Position numbers and translations under genes: made by a program. A stretch of DNA of 8,182 nt from an uncultured Bacilli bacterium (GTDB taxonomy: Bacteria; Bacillota_I; Bacilli_A; RFN20; CAG-631), in NCBI GenBank assembly GCA_934215405.1, contig CAKPZU010000100.1, positions 1 to 8,182 on the forward strand, written 5' to 3'. The notes under the pieces were generated by a model. The model was not told where the DNA came from and ran no database searches. It saw only the letters and a program-made list of their open reading frames with translations. Position 1 is the first letter of the stretch; every line of letters begins with the position of its first letter. Of the stretch, positions 1-5,480 are shown in pieces.

Positions 1-112
1 CCCTCGCTCGCTTTGGCTTCCGACAACGCACCGTGTTGTCGGCTTTACGCGTCGCGCCCTTTGTGCGGTTTTGCTTCACAAAATCCTGCGCAGGCTCGTC
101 GGTTCATAGGGG
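1..112. repeat. GC-rich palindromic segment, possible extragenic repeat element
   Basis: This stretch is about 60% G+C by hand count, while the sequence around it is strongly AT-rich. It contains a perfect 8-bp inverted repeat (CCGACAAC at 20-27, GTTGTCGG at 35-42, 7-nt loop). A second, imperfect stem lies at about 62-92, with TTTTG (69-73) facing CAAAA (79-83) and TGCG (64-67) facing CGCA (89-92). I see no convincing reading frame on either strand; the longest open stretch noticed is a short minus-strand ATG frame of under 20 codons. The composition and hairpins fit a dispersed extragenic element, a structured RNA, or the edge of acquired DNA. It begins at the window edge, so its full extent is unknown. 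Calling it a repeat is inference, because no second copy is visible here. Confidence 0.35.
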
Positions 113-117
113 TGAAT

Positions 118-158
118 AACAAAAAAAGAAGGACATCCTTTCGGTGACCTTCTTTTTA
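118..158 (-). terminator. Rho-independent terminator of the tRNA-Arg gene
   Basis: Read on the minus strand, GAAGG pairs with CCTTC. An inner CA/TG and CC/GG helix closes on a GAAA tetraloop, with one T-T mismatch and one bulged A. A run of seven T follows. It lies directly downstream of the tRNA 3' end. The opposite strand also carries a T run after the stem, so it could act in both directions. Confidence 0.8.
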
Positions 159-160
159 TA

Positions 161-237
161 TGGAGCCCCTAGGCAGATTCGAACTGCTGACCTGCGGTTT
201 AGGAAACCGACGCTCTATCCAGCTGAGCTATAGGGGC
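161..237 (-). tRNA. tRNA-Arg, anticodon CCT
   Basis: The minus strand folds into a full cloverleaf. The acceptor stem is a perfect 7 bp (GCCCCTA/TAGGGGC). The D arm is GCTC/GAGC with a GG-containing loop. The anticodon loop is TTCCTAA, giving anticodon CCT, which reads the arginine codon AGG. The T loop is TTCGAAT, and CCA is encoded at 163-161. Two stem-end pairs are imperfect: U27 against C43, and A49 against C65. The discriminator base is U, which is unusual for an arginine tRNA. A weak possible promoter -10 (TATACA, minus strand 253-248) sits about 10 nt upstream with no clear -35. The gene is divergent from the membrane protein gene and ends at the hairpin in 118-158. Confidence 0.93.
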
Positions 238-285
238 ATACATATATTGTATAATAAATTTAAAAAAAATTAAAGAAGAATATTT

Positions 286-314
286 TTGACTAACATATAT
301 TTTTAATATATAAT
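286..314 (+). promoter_or_regulatory. Sigma-A-type promoter for the membrane protein gene
   Basis: TTGACT (286-291) and a perfect TATAAT (309-314) are separated by exactly 17 bp. The expected transcription start is about 321, which coincides with the first ATG of the open frame. That argues for the downstream ATG at 339 as the real start codon. Confidence 0.85.
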
Positions 315-322
315 TATTTTAT

Positions 323-329
323 GAGGAGG
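323..329 (+). promoter_or_regulatory. Shine-Dalgarno site that decides the 339 start
   Basis: GAGGAGG lies 9 nt upstream of the ATG at 339 and just inside the longer open frame that begins at 321. This placement makes 339 the functional start codon. Confidence 0.8.
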
Positions 330-338
330 GCGTTGACT

Positions 339-755
339 ATGAAAGATACAATTAAATATAAATTATTATCTTCCTTTATAATGTTTTTTGCTTTATTAGT
401 TTCTTTATCTTTTCCTTTCTTTGTTGGAACTAAGTCAGTTGATGGAAATGTTACATATTGGGTTTTTAAGGTTATAGCTTTAGTTTGGATTTTAGCTATA
501 ATTGTTGGTATTTGGCTACAAAATGCAAACTTTTCTAAATTATTTCCACTTGCAATAATTTCAATTATTGTTCAAGGAATTCCAGCCTTTTTAAGAATTG
601 GTTGGGCAAATGAACATAAAGTAATGGTAGGCCTTGTTTACTTATTTGCTATTGTTATGTTTATTTTAATGATTTTCTCATTATTATTTGGTATCTCAAA
701 TAAAAGATTCAAAAAAGCAGAAGATAAAGCAAAGCCAAGTTCTAATGCAAAATAA
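339..755 (+). CDS. Small four-helix integral membrane protein, unknown function
   Basis: I do not recognise this 138-residue protein as a named family. It shows four hydrophobic stretches long enough to cross the membrane, at about residues 9-29, 41-61, 67-86 and 95-118, joined by short loops. A basic, hydrophilic C-terminal tail rich in K, A and S (about 121-138) follows and is probably cytoplasmic. There is no cleavable signal peptide or catalytic motif that I can see. The open frame extends up to an ATG at 321, but that codon falls at the predicted transcription start. The strong Shine-Dalgarno GAGGAGG (323-329) lies between it and the ATG at 339, so 339 is chosen. The gene has its own promoter and terminator and is probably monocistronic. 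Its neighbours give no functional hint. Confidence 0.8.
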   Translation: MKDTIKYKLLSSFIMFFALLVSLSFPFFVGTKSVDGNVTYWVFKVIALVWILAIIVGIWLQNANFSKLFPLAIISIIVQGIPAFLRIGWANEHKVMVGLVYLFAIVMFILMIFSLLFGISNKRFKKAEDKAKPSSNAK

Positions 756-763
756 TACATTTT

Positions 764-795
764 AAGAAATTATGTGAAAATAATTTCTTTTTTTT
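764..795 (+). terminator. Rho-independent terminator after the membrane protein gene
   Basis: A perfect 9-bp stem (AGAAATTAT at 765-773, ATAATTTCT at 780-788) with a 6-nt loop is followed by an unbroken T run to 795. It separates the membrane protein gene from the pncB operon. Confidence 0.88.
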
Positions 796-799
796 CTCT

Positions 800-824
800 A
801 AAAATAATAATTATTATTATTTTT
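800..824. promoter_or_regulatory. Perfect A/T dyad next to the pncB promoter, possible operator
   Basis: Twelve-base arms (800-811 and 813-824) are exact reverse complements around a single T at 812. The dyad covers the place where a -35 box would sit for the TATAAT at 829-834. It could be an operator or an UP-like element, but it is made only of A and T, so chance or low complexity is possible. Confidence 0.3.
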
Positions 825-828
825 CGTG

Positions 829-834
829 TATAAT
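829..834 (+). promoter_or_regulatory. -10 box of the pncB-ispF-oxidoreductase operon
   Basis: TATAAT is placed to start transcription at about 841, giving a leader of about 14 nt before the ATG at 855. The -35 position (about 806-811) has no good TTGACA match, so the promoter may be weak or factor-dependent. The Shine-Dalgarno AGGGGTG (843-849) lies 5 nt before the start codon. Confidence 0.55.
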
Positions 835-854
835 TAATTCGTAGGGGTGAAATT

Positions 855-1955
855 ATGTTAGAAATTAAAAGAAAAGAATTAGGCCTTCAATCAAGATTAA
901 CAAACGAAACATTTAAATTTGACAAAAGATATAAGGATGGCTATTATGCCGCTTCATATTTTTTAAAAACTGAAAAAATTATTAAAGAATCATTTCCAGA
1001 TACTATTGTAACTATGCAATGGTTTACAAGGAAAAATGCATATGTATGTGGAATTGATGAATCAATAGCTTTATTACATACATTTGCTAATAACCCACAA
1101 GATTTAAAAATAGAAGCTTTAAATGATGGTGATGAGGTTAGCCCTTGGGAGCCAGTATTAAAGGTACATGGAAAATATGCTGATTTTGGTTACCTTGAAG
1201 GGACAATTGATGGTATTTTAGCAAGACGCACATCAGTTTGTACTAATTGTAAGGAAATACTGAACTTAAAATCTGAAAAATCAAACGTTATGTTTTTTGG
1301 TGATAGAGATGATGATCCTCGTAATCATCAAGGTGATGGATATGCAGCATATGTTGCCGGTATTAATCTTGTTTGTACAGATGCTATGGGCGAATGGACT
1401 GGTTTAAAAGGAATTGGTACAATGCCACATGCTTTAATTGTTATGTATGAAAAGGATTTAATTAAAGCTTCAGAAGCTTTCAATAAAGCTTTCCCTGAAG
1501 ATAAATTAACAGTTTTAGTTGATACAAATAATGATGTAATTACTGATTCATTATTAGTAGCTAGACACTTTAAAGAGAAATTATTTGCTGTTAGAATTGA
1601 TACTTCAATTTCTTTAGAGGATGAATATTTTAAAAGAAATCCAGTAAATGATCCAAATATTGAAACTCATGGTGTTAACCAAACATTAGTTAAAGCCTTA
1701 AGAAAAGCTTTAGATGATGAAGGATTTAATCATGTTAAGATTGTTGTTTCATCTGGCTTTGATGCTAAAAAGGTAGCTATGTTTACTAAAGAAAATGTCC
1801 CAGTTGATACTTATGGTATTGGTGGAAGCTTAATTAAATGTACTCGTTCATTTACAGGTGACGTTGTAAATATTAATGGTAAACCAATGGCTAAGGTTGG
1901 AAGGCAAGAAATGTTTTCCACTCGTTTAAAGGAAGTTAGCTATCCAATTAAATAA
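855..1955 (+). CDS. pncB: Nicotinate phosphoribosyltransferase
   Basis: This 366-residue protein matches the NAPRTase family. The enzyme joins nicotinate to PRPP, with ATP hydrolysis, to make nicotinate mononucleotide in the cytoplasm, the entry step of the Preiss-Handler route to NAD. Motifs in order are ILARRTSV (121-128), GTMPHAL with the conserved His (188-194, His192), LVDTNND (221-227), RIDT (247-250), SSGFDAKKV (299-307) and YGIGGSL (320-326), the last two typical of the phosphate- and PRPP-binding side of the barrel. The length suits the shorter bacterial/archaeal-type enzymes. An unusual CxxC (Cys129, Cys132) follows the ARRTSV motif. The start is supported by AGGGGTG at good spacing. 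It is the first gene of a three-gene operon, and ispF begins 2 nt after its stop. Confidence 0.93.
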   Translation: MLEIKRKELGLQSRLTNETFKFDKRYKDGYYAASYFLKTEKIIKESFPDTIVTMQWFTRKNAYVCGIDESIALLHTFANNPQDLKIEALNDGDEVSPWEPVLKVHGKYADFGYLEGTIDGILARRTSVCTNCKEILNLKSEKSNVMFFGDRDDDPRNHQGDGYAAYVAGINLVCTDAMGEWTGLKGIGTMPHALIVMYEKDLIKASEAFNKAFPEDKLTVLVDTNNDVITDSLLVARHFKEKLFAVRIDTSISLEDEYFKRNPVNDPNIETHGVNQTLVKALRKALDDEGFNHVKIVVSSGFDAKKVAMFTKENVPVDTYGIGGSLIKCTRSFTGDVVNINGKPMAKVGRQEMFSTRLKEVSYPIK

Positions 1956-1957
1956 TT

Positions 1958-2437
1958 ATGATAAGAATAGGACAATCAACTGATGTTCATCAGCTTGTAA
2001 GTAATAGGCCTTTAATAATTGGTGGTGTAAATATACCTCATGATAAAGGATTACTAGGTCATTCAGATGCCGACGTTTTACTTCATGCTATTGCTGAAGC
2101 TATTTTAGGAGCTTTAGGATTAAATGATTTAGGAACTCATTTTAAAGATAATGATGAAAAAACAAAAGGAATGTCATCATTATTAATACTAAAAAAAGTT
2201 TATGAAATGATGGATGAAAGAAATTTTATGATAGGTAATGTTGATTCATTAGTTATTATTGAAAAGCCACATTTAAGACCTTATATTGAAAAAATGAGAG
2301 AAAATATTGCTAATACATTAAATACTAATATTAATAATATTAATGTAAAAGCAACATGCTGTGAAAAAATGGGCTTCATTGGTAAAGAAGAAGGAGCCGT
2401 TGCTCAAGCTGTAGTTTTATTAGTAAGTAAGGAGTAG
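1958..2437 (+). CDS. ispF: 2-C-methyl-D-erythritol 2,4-cyclodiphosphate synthase
   Basis: This 159-residue protein has the usual length for IspF. The enzyme cyclises CDP-methylerythritol 2-phosphate to MEcPP with release of CMP, a middle step of the MEP isoprenoid pathway, and acts as a cytoplasmic trimer. The zinc ligands are visible as Asp9 and His11 in STDVHQL, and His43 in the HSDADVLLHAI segment (35-45). NDLGTHFKD (56-64) and CEKMGFIGKEEG (135-146) are the other signatures. In the usual ATTTEK substrate-binding loop the second and third Thr are Cys here (Cys134, Cys135), while the following Glu136 is kept. The start is fixed by homology, because the family begins just before the RIG motif. 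No Shine-Dalgarno is seen at proper distance, so translation is probably coupled to pncB, which ends 2 nt before. Confidence 0.95.
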   Translation: MIRIGQSTDVHQLVSNRPLIIGGVNIPHDKGLLGHSDADVLLHAIAEAILGALGLNDLGTHFKDNDEKTKGMSSLLILKKVYEMMDERNFMIGNVDSLVIIEKPHLRPYIEKMRENIANTLNTNINNINVKATCCEKMGFIGKEEGAVAQAVVLLVSKE

Positions 2438-2439
2438 TT

Positions 2440-3777
2440 ATGGAAACGATTAAATATAATAATAAAGATATAAAGGTTCTTGATTATGCTGATGTTGTTA
2501 TAATTGGTGGAGGAGTTGCTGGTAGTGTTGCAGCAATTAGTTCCTTATTAAATAAAAAATCAACAATTATAATTGAAAAAAGTAATGCCTTAGGTGGAAG
2601 TGCTACTAATGGCATGGTTATTCCATTTATGGGTTCATTTGTTGCTAAAACTGATGGTTTAAATGTTTTGCTTAATAAAGAATATTTAGAATTTGATAAA
2701 AATGCTTTCTTTAATGGCCGTGAAACAGCAATGTTTGCTAATACTGTTACTTATTCAATGTTTTATGATTATAAAGTTAGAAGCTTAAATGGTAAAATAT
2801 TTTATGATGCAACATTTATAGACTCAGTTTTAGAAAATAAAAAGATAAAATATGTAATAGCTTTTATTCATAATGAATTATATGCAATTAAAGGAAAATG
2901 CTTTGTCGATACATCAGCTGAAGGTGTGTTAGCTAAATCAGTAAATTGTACATTAATGCATGGAAACGAAAAAAGGAATAATATTCATCAATCTGTATCA
3001 TTAAGATATGAAATGGGTGGAATTGATAAGGAAAAGCTTGTTAATTGGTTAAAGAGTATTAACTATGTTGGCTTTGGAATCCCATCAAATTATCAAGATA
3101 TAGAATTTATTCGTGATCCTTCATTTGAAGATGTTATTAATAAGGCTATTAAAAATAATGAAGTAACTAAGGATGATATGCGTTATATTCAAGCTTTCAA
3201 GGTTCCAGGAAAAGCTAATACCTTTGCTTTTAATGGCCCACAGCTTGGCGAAAAATATAATTCTGACGATCCTTATGAATATTCAACATGTATTTCAGAG
3301 GGATTAGCTTCAATTTATAGATATTCAAAATTTATGATAAAATATATACCTGGCTTTGAAAATGCTTATATTACTCATATTGCTAGCCAACTTGGAATTC
3401 GTGAATCAGTACGTGTTAAAACAATTTATGTTTTACAGGATGAGGATTATACAAGAAGGGCAAGATTTGAAGATGGTATTGCTAAAGCTGACTGGTATGT
3501 TGATACTCATAGTGATAATCCAGATAATGAAAATATTGAAAAATATGAACCGGGAGAATATTATGAGGTACCTTATCGCAGCTTAATTACTAATGAATGC
3601 GATAACTTGATTATTGGTGGTAGAATTATTGGAGCATCATTTAGAGTTGAAGCTTCAATTAGAATACAAATAACTTTAAGAGATATTAGTGAAGTAATTG
3701 GAAAAGCTTGTGCTTATTCAATTGATAATAATATTGATTTAAATAAAATTGATGGTTCAATTTTTAAGGTAAAATAA
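2440..3777 (+). CDS. FAD-dependent oxidoreductase, substrate unknown
   Basis: The 445-residue protein starts with a Rossmann dinucleotide-binding fold: VVIIGGGVAGSVAA (19-32) with the GxGxxG-type glycines 23-28, then an acidic strand end at Glu46 that would bind the ADP ribose. LGGSATNGMV (51-60) follows, and a second FAD-contact region (IIGGRIIGASFRVEASIR) lies near the C-terminus. This arrangement fits the FAD_oxidored family (Pfam PF12831), whose members mostly lack known substrates. No membrane segment or signal peptide is apparent, so it is probably cytoplasmic. The start is supported by AAGGAG (2429-2434), 5 nt upstream and inside the end of ispF. It is the third gene of the pncB-ispF operon, closed by the terminator just after it. 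A link to NAD or isoprenoid metabolism is only suggested by position. Confidence 0.85.
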   Translation: METIKYNNKDIKVLDYADVVIIGGGVAGSVAAISSLLNKKSTIIIEKSNALGGSATNGMVIPFMGSFVAKTDGLNVLLNKEYLEFDKNAFFNGRETAMFANTVTYSMFYDYKVRSLNGKIFYDATFIDSVLENKKIKYVIAFIHNELYAIKGKCFVDTSAEGVLAKSVNCTLMHGNEKRNNIHQSVSLRYEMGGIDKEKLVNWLKSINYVGFGIPSNYQDIEFIRDPSFEDVINKAIKNNEVTKDDMRYIQAFKVPGKANTFAFNGPQLGEKYNSDDPYEYSTCISEGLASIYRYSKFMIKYIPGFENAYITHIASQLGIRESVRVKTIYVLQDEDYTRRARFEDGIAKADWYVDTHSDNPDNENIEKYEPGEYYEVPYRSLITNECDNLIIGGRIIGASFRVEASIRIQITLRDISEVIGKACAYSIDNNIDLNKIDGSIFKVK

Positions 3778-3785
3778 ATAGATAG

Positions 3786-3818
3786 AAAGTTTTGCTATTA
3801 ATTTAGCAAAGCTTTTTT
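3786..3818 (+). terminator. Rho-independent terminator of the pncB-ispF operon
   Basis: AGTTTTGCTA (3788-3797) pairs with TAGCAAAGCT (3804-3813) over 10 bp including one G-T pair, with a 6-nt loop. The stem can be extended by A-T pairs and ends in a run of six T. It starts 8 nt after the oxidoreductase stop codon. Confidence 0.9.
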
Positions 3819-3904
3819 AATAATTAAAACGATGGTAAATAAGCGATAAAAGTAAATCGGTTATAATATAAAACCACATGCTAAATCATTTTTAAATGAT
3901 GAAT

Positions 3905-3933
3905 TTGACTAATAATGAATAAAACAGTTTAAT
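3905..3933 (+). promoter_or_regulatory. Likely promoter of the MNT-HEPN pair
   Basis: TTGACT (3905-3910) and TTTAAT (3928-3933), each 5 of 6 to consensus, are separated by 17 bp, predicting a start at about 3941 and a leader of roughly 90 nt. A second -10-like TATAAT at 3996-4001, closer to the gene, has only a poor -35 (TTCATT). Another TATAAT at 3862-3867 has no gene directly behind it. The rest of 3819-4029 shows no gene. Confidence 0.5.
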
Positions 3934-4029
3934 CTTACAAGAATTGTTTATGTGTTGGAATTGATAATTTTATTCATTTTTAGAGAAATATGAGATATAA
4001 TAATATTAAAGAAAAGTGGCGGCAAGAAA

Positions 4030-4350
4030 ATGGTACTTAGTATTGAACAAATCAAAAATTTAATTGAACCAATAGCAAAGAAATATCGTTTACGTGCTGT
4101 ATATGTGTTTGGATCATATGCTCGTGGTGAAGCTACACCAAATAGTGATATTGATTTATTAATTGATAGAAAAGGTTCATGTATAAATAGTATGTTTGAT
4201 ATGGGAAATTTATATAATGAATTATGTGACAAGTGTAAAAAAGAAATTGATATTGTAACTACACAAACATTAAAACAGCAAAGTACTCAAAAACGTATGC
4301 CAATATTTATTAAAAATTTAGAAGTAGAAAGAGTAAAAATATATGGATAA
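4030..4350 (+). CDS. mntA: MntA-type nucleotidyltransferase antitoxin
   Basis: This 106-residue protein is a minimal nucleotidyltransferase (MNT). The hallmark GSYARGEATPNSDIDLLID runs from Gly28; catalytic-type residues are Gly28, Ser29, Asp40 and Asp42, with a third Asp at Asp74 in EIDIV. In characterised MntA-HepT systems the MNT protein neutralises the HEPN toxin by transferring AMP from ATP to a Tyr in the toxin's RX4HXY motif. Here the next gene, overlapping by 8 nt, encodes that HEPN partner, which supports the assignment. All catalytic residues seem intact, yet the partner is interrupted by a stop codon. The Shine-Dalgarno is weak (AGTGG at 4015-4019, 10 nt upstream). A symbol beyond MntA-like would be over-reach. 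Confidence 0.88.
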   Translation: MVLSIEQIKNLIEPIAKKYRLRAVYVFGSYARGEATPNSDIDLLIDRKGSCINSMFDMGNLYNELCDKCKKEIDIVTTQTLKQQSTQKRMPIFIKNLEVERVKIYG

Positions 4351-4714
4351 ATGTGACTATCAACGACTTTTAAAGATTTTATTCCATTGTGAAGATATTG
4401 CAAATTGTATCACTCGTTTTGGTAAAGATTATAATACTTTTGTTAATGATAGGGTTTATTTTAATGCTATCGCAATGAGTGTATAACAAATTGGAGAATT
4501 AGCAAATGGATTAAGTGATGAATTTAAAAATGCTACTTCAAATGAAATTCCATGGCGAATGATCAGAGGTATGAGAAATGTTTTAGCTCATGCTTATGGC
4601 GAAATTGATGAAGACGCATTATGGGCTACTATAATAAATGATATACCTATTATTCGGAATTTTTGCAATTCTTATTTATTGGTTATTAAATCTGAATCAA
4701 ATGAAAAAAATTAA
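4343..4714 (+). pseudogene. hepT: HepT-like HEPN toxin gene with an in-frame stop
   Basis: The frame starting at the ATG at 4343, inside the end of the MNT gene, reads 123 codons with one internal TAA at 4484-4486 (codon 48). The part before the stop (MDKCDYQRLLKILFHCEDI...) and the part after it (QIGELANGLSDEF...) together match the HepT/DUF86 HEPN layout. That includes the QIGEL helix and the RNase motif RNVLAHAY, with Arg78, His83 and Tyr85 forming RX4HXY; Tyr85 corresponds to the AMP-accepting Tyr of known HepT. A one-base change such as TTA to TAA would explain the stop, since a Leu-like residue is usual before QIGE. The 47-residue product lacks the motif, so the toxin should be dead unless the stop is a sequence error. 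No frameshift is needed elsewhere. Confidence 0.85.
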
Positions 4715-4869
4715 TTGATAATTAGTTGTTATAATAAATAGAAACATTTTCGAAGGAAATAAATTAAAATCGATTATTTATTAACTTCTATAGATACATT
4801 TATATGTTTCATTTAACATACAGATATTATGCAATTGTATGTTAAACGGAACAAATTGTTTAAATATTA
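4713..4869. other. Intergenic region between hepT remnant and queH terminator
   Basis: No gene is visible here on either strand. It begins with AATTGATAATT (4713-4723), which also occurs at 3959-3969 before the MNT gene. It then holds AT-rich sequence with no convincing promoter and the long hairpin at 4806-4852. Confidence 0.5.
4806..4852. repeat. Long imperfect inverted repeat, role unknown
   Basis: Arms 4806-4822 and 4836-4852 match at 15 of 17 positions, including an uninterrupted 11-bp core (TTTAACATACA / TGTATGTTAAA), around a 13-nt loop. One of the two differences is a G-T pair in RNA and the other an A-C mismatch. No T run follows on either strand, so it is not an ordinary terminator. 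It lies between the HEPN remnant and the convergent queH terminator. It could be an operator, a structured RNA, or the remnant of a small mobile element. Confidence 0.6.
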
Positions 4870-4894
4870 AAAGGATGGCCGATAACCATCCTTT
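4870..4894 (-). terminator. Terminator of the tgt-queA-queH operon
   Basis: The arms AAAGGATGG and CCATCCTTT (4870-4878 and 4886-4894) form a 9-bp stem with a 7-nt loop, and the queH stop codon overlaps the stem. The T tract that follows on the minus strand is short. The symmetrical hairpin could also stop transcripts arriving from the MNT-HEPN side. Confidence 0.7.
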
Positions 4895-5480
4895 ATTCAT
4901 AGTATTTCTCACACCCACAATAATTTTGAGCATAGATATTGTATTTCTTTTTCATTTCTAAGCTTAAATCTATTCCTTTGTTCTTTTTAAAGTTTGAATA
5001 AAAATATTTTGTTTTATAATAAGGCTCTAGCATTTCGCCTATTTGATTAATCATTATAGAATTTTTAAGCCTGCCAACAGTTAATGTTGTCGTTATATAA
5101 TCATAATTATTACTATTAGCGTAATTATAGGAAGTTAAAATTCTATTATAGATACAATCATAGCATTTGTGCTTATGGACCTTTTTTTTATTATATGCTT
5201 CAAAGCTTTCTATTTGTTCAACAAATTTAATATTAACATTGAATTCTTTTTTAAAGATTTCAATTAATCTTAATGTTTCATTTTTCCTTTTTTCATATTC
5301 ACCTAGTGGATAAATATTTGGATTATAGAAAAACACAGTAATTTCAAAATAATCCTTACATTGCATAAAGGCACTTGAAAAACATAAAGCACAGCATGTA
5401 TGTAATAATAATGTTGGCTTTTTTTCTTTGCCTTTTAATTCTCCAAGTAGCTTTATTTGTCTATTGTAGTAGTCGTTCAT
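4893..5480 (-). CDS. queH: Epoxyqueuosine reductase QueH
   Basis: The 195-residue protein matches QueH (formerly DUF208). This iron-sulfur enzyme reduces epoxyqueuosine in tRNA to queuosine, doing the job of the unrelated cobalamin-dependent QueG. Visible signatures are HTCCALC (27-33), FYNPNIYPLGEYEKR (51-65), CYDCIYNR (106-113), ITTTLTV (129-135) and the C-terminal QNYCGC (185-190). The Cys pairs at 29/30, 106/109 and 188/190, plus Cys33, are the likely metal ligands or redox residues. The family more often has Pro where Leu32 stands in HTCCALC. The start overlaps the queA stop by 4 nt (ATGA) and has no clear Shine-Dalgarno, so translation is probably coupled. It is the last gene of the operon. 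Confidence 0.94.
   Translation of the reverse strand: MNDYYNRQIKLLGELKGKEKKPTLLLHTCCALCFSSAFMQCKDYFEITVFFYNPNIYPLGEYEKRKNETLRLIEIFKKEFNVNIKFVEQIESFEAYNKKKVHKHKCYDCIYNRILTSYNYANSNNYDYITTTLTVGRLKNSIMINQIGEMLEPYYKTKYFYSNFKKNKGIDLSLEMKKKYNIYAQNYCGCEKYYE

Noticed and set aside
103..116. Near-repeat of TTCRTAGGGGTGAA at 103-116 and 839-851
   Set aside because: The second copy is simply the pncB ribosome site; the first has no start codon behind it, so the match is probably coincidence.
106..236. Phage attachment site from ATAGGGG shared by 106-112 and the tRNA (230-236)
   Set aside because: Only 7 bp match, and it matches the 5' end of the tRNA rather than the 3' part normally used for integration.
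3356..3586. Plus-strand open frame of 76 codons inside the FAD oxidoreductase gene
   Set aside because: It lies wholly within a well-supported gene in another frame and its translation has no recognisable motif; it is a shadow of AT-rich codons.
3885..3900. Small palindrome ATCATTT-TT-AAATGAT as a regulatory hairpin
   Set aside because: The stem is 7 bp, AT-rich, with a 2-nt loop and no nearby gene start that fits; chance is the simpler explanation.
3948..4232. Minus-strand open frame of 94 codons opposite the MNT gene
   Set aside because: It is antisense to the MNT nucleotidyltransferase, whose motifs are clear, and has no family signature of its own.
4484..4486. Programmed readthrough or recoding of the TAA in the HEPN gene
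   Set aside because: TAA is not a known site for selenocysteine or pyrrolysine and no code reassignment is indicated, since TAA ends other genes in the window normally.
4806..4852. CRISPR repeat
   Set aside because: There is only one copy, with no regularly spaced repeats and no cas genes in the window.
5477..5479. Mycoplasma-type code with TGA as tryptophan
   Set aside because: queA ends in TGA at its expected family length, and the tryptophans checked are TGG.
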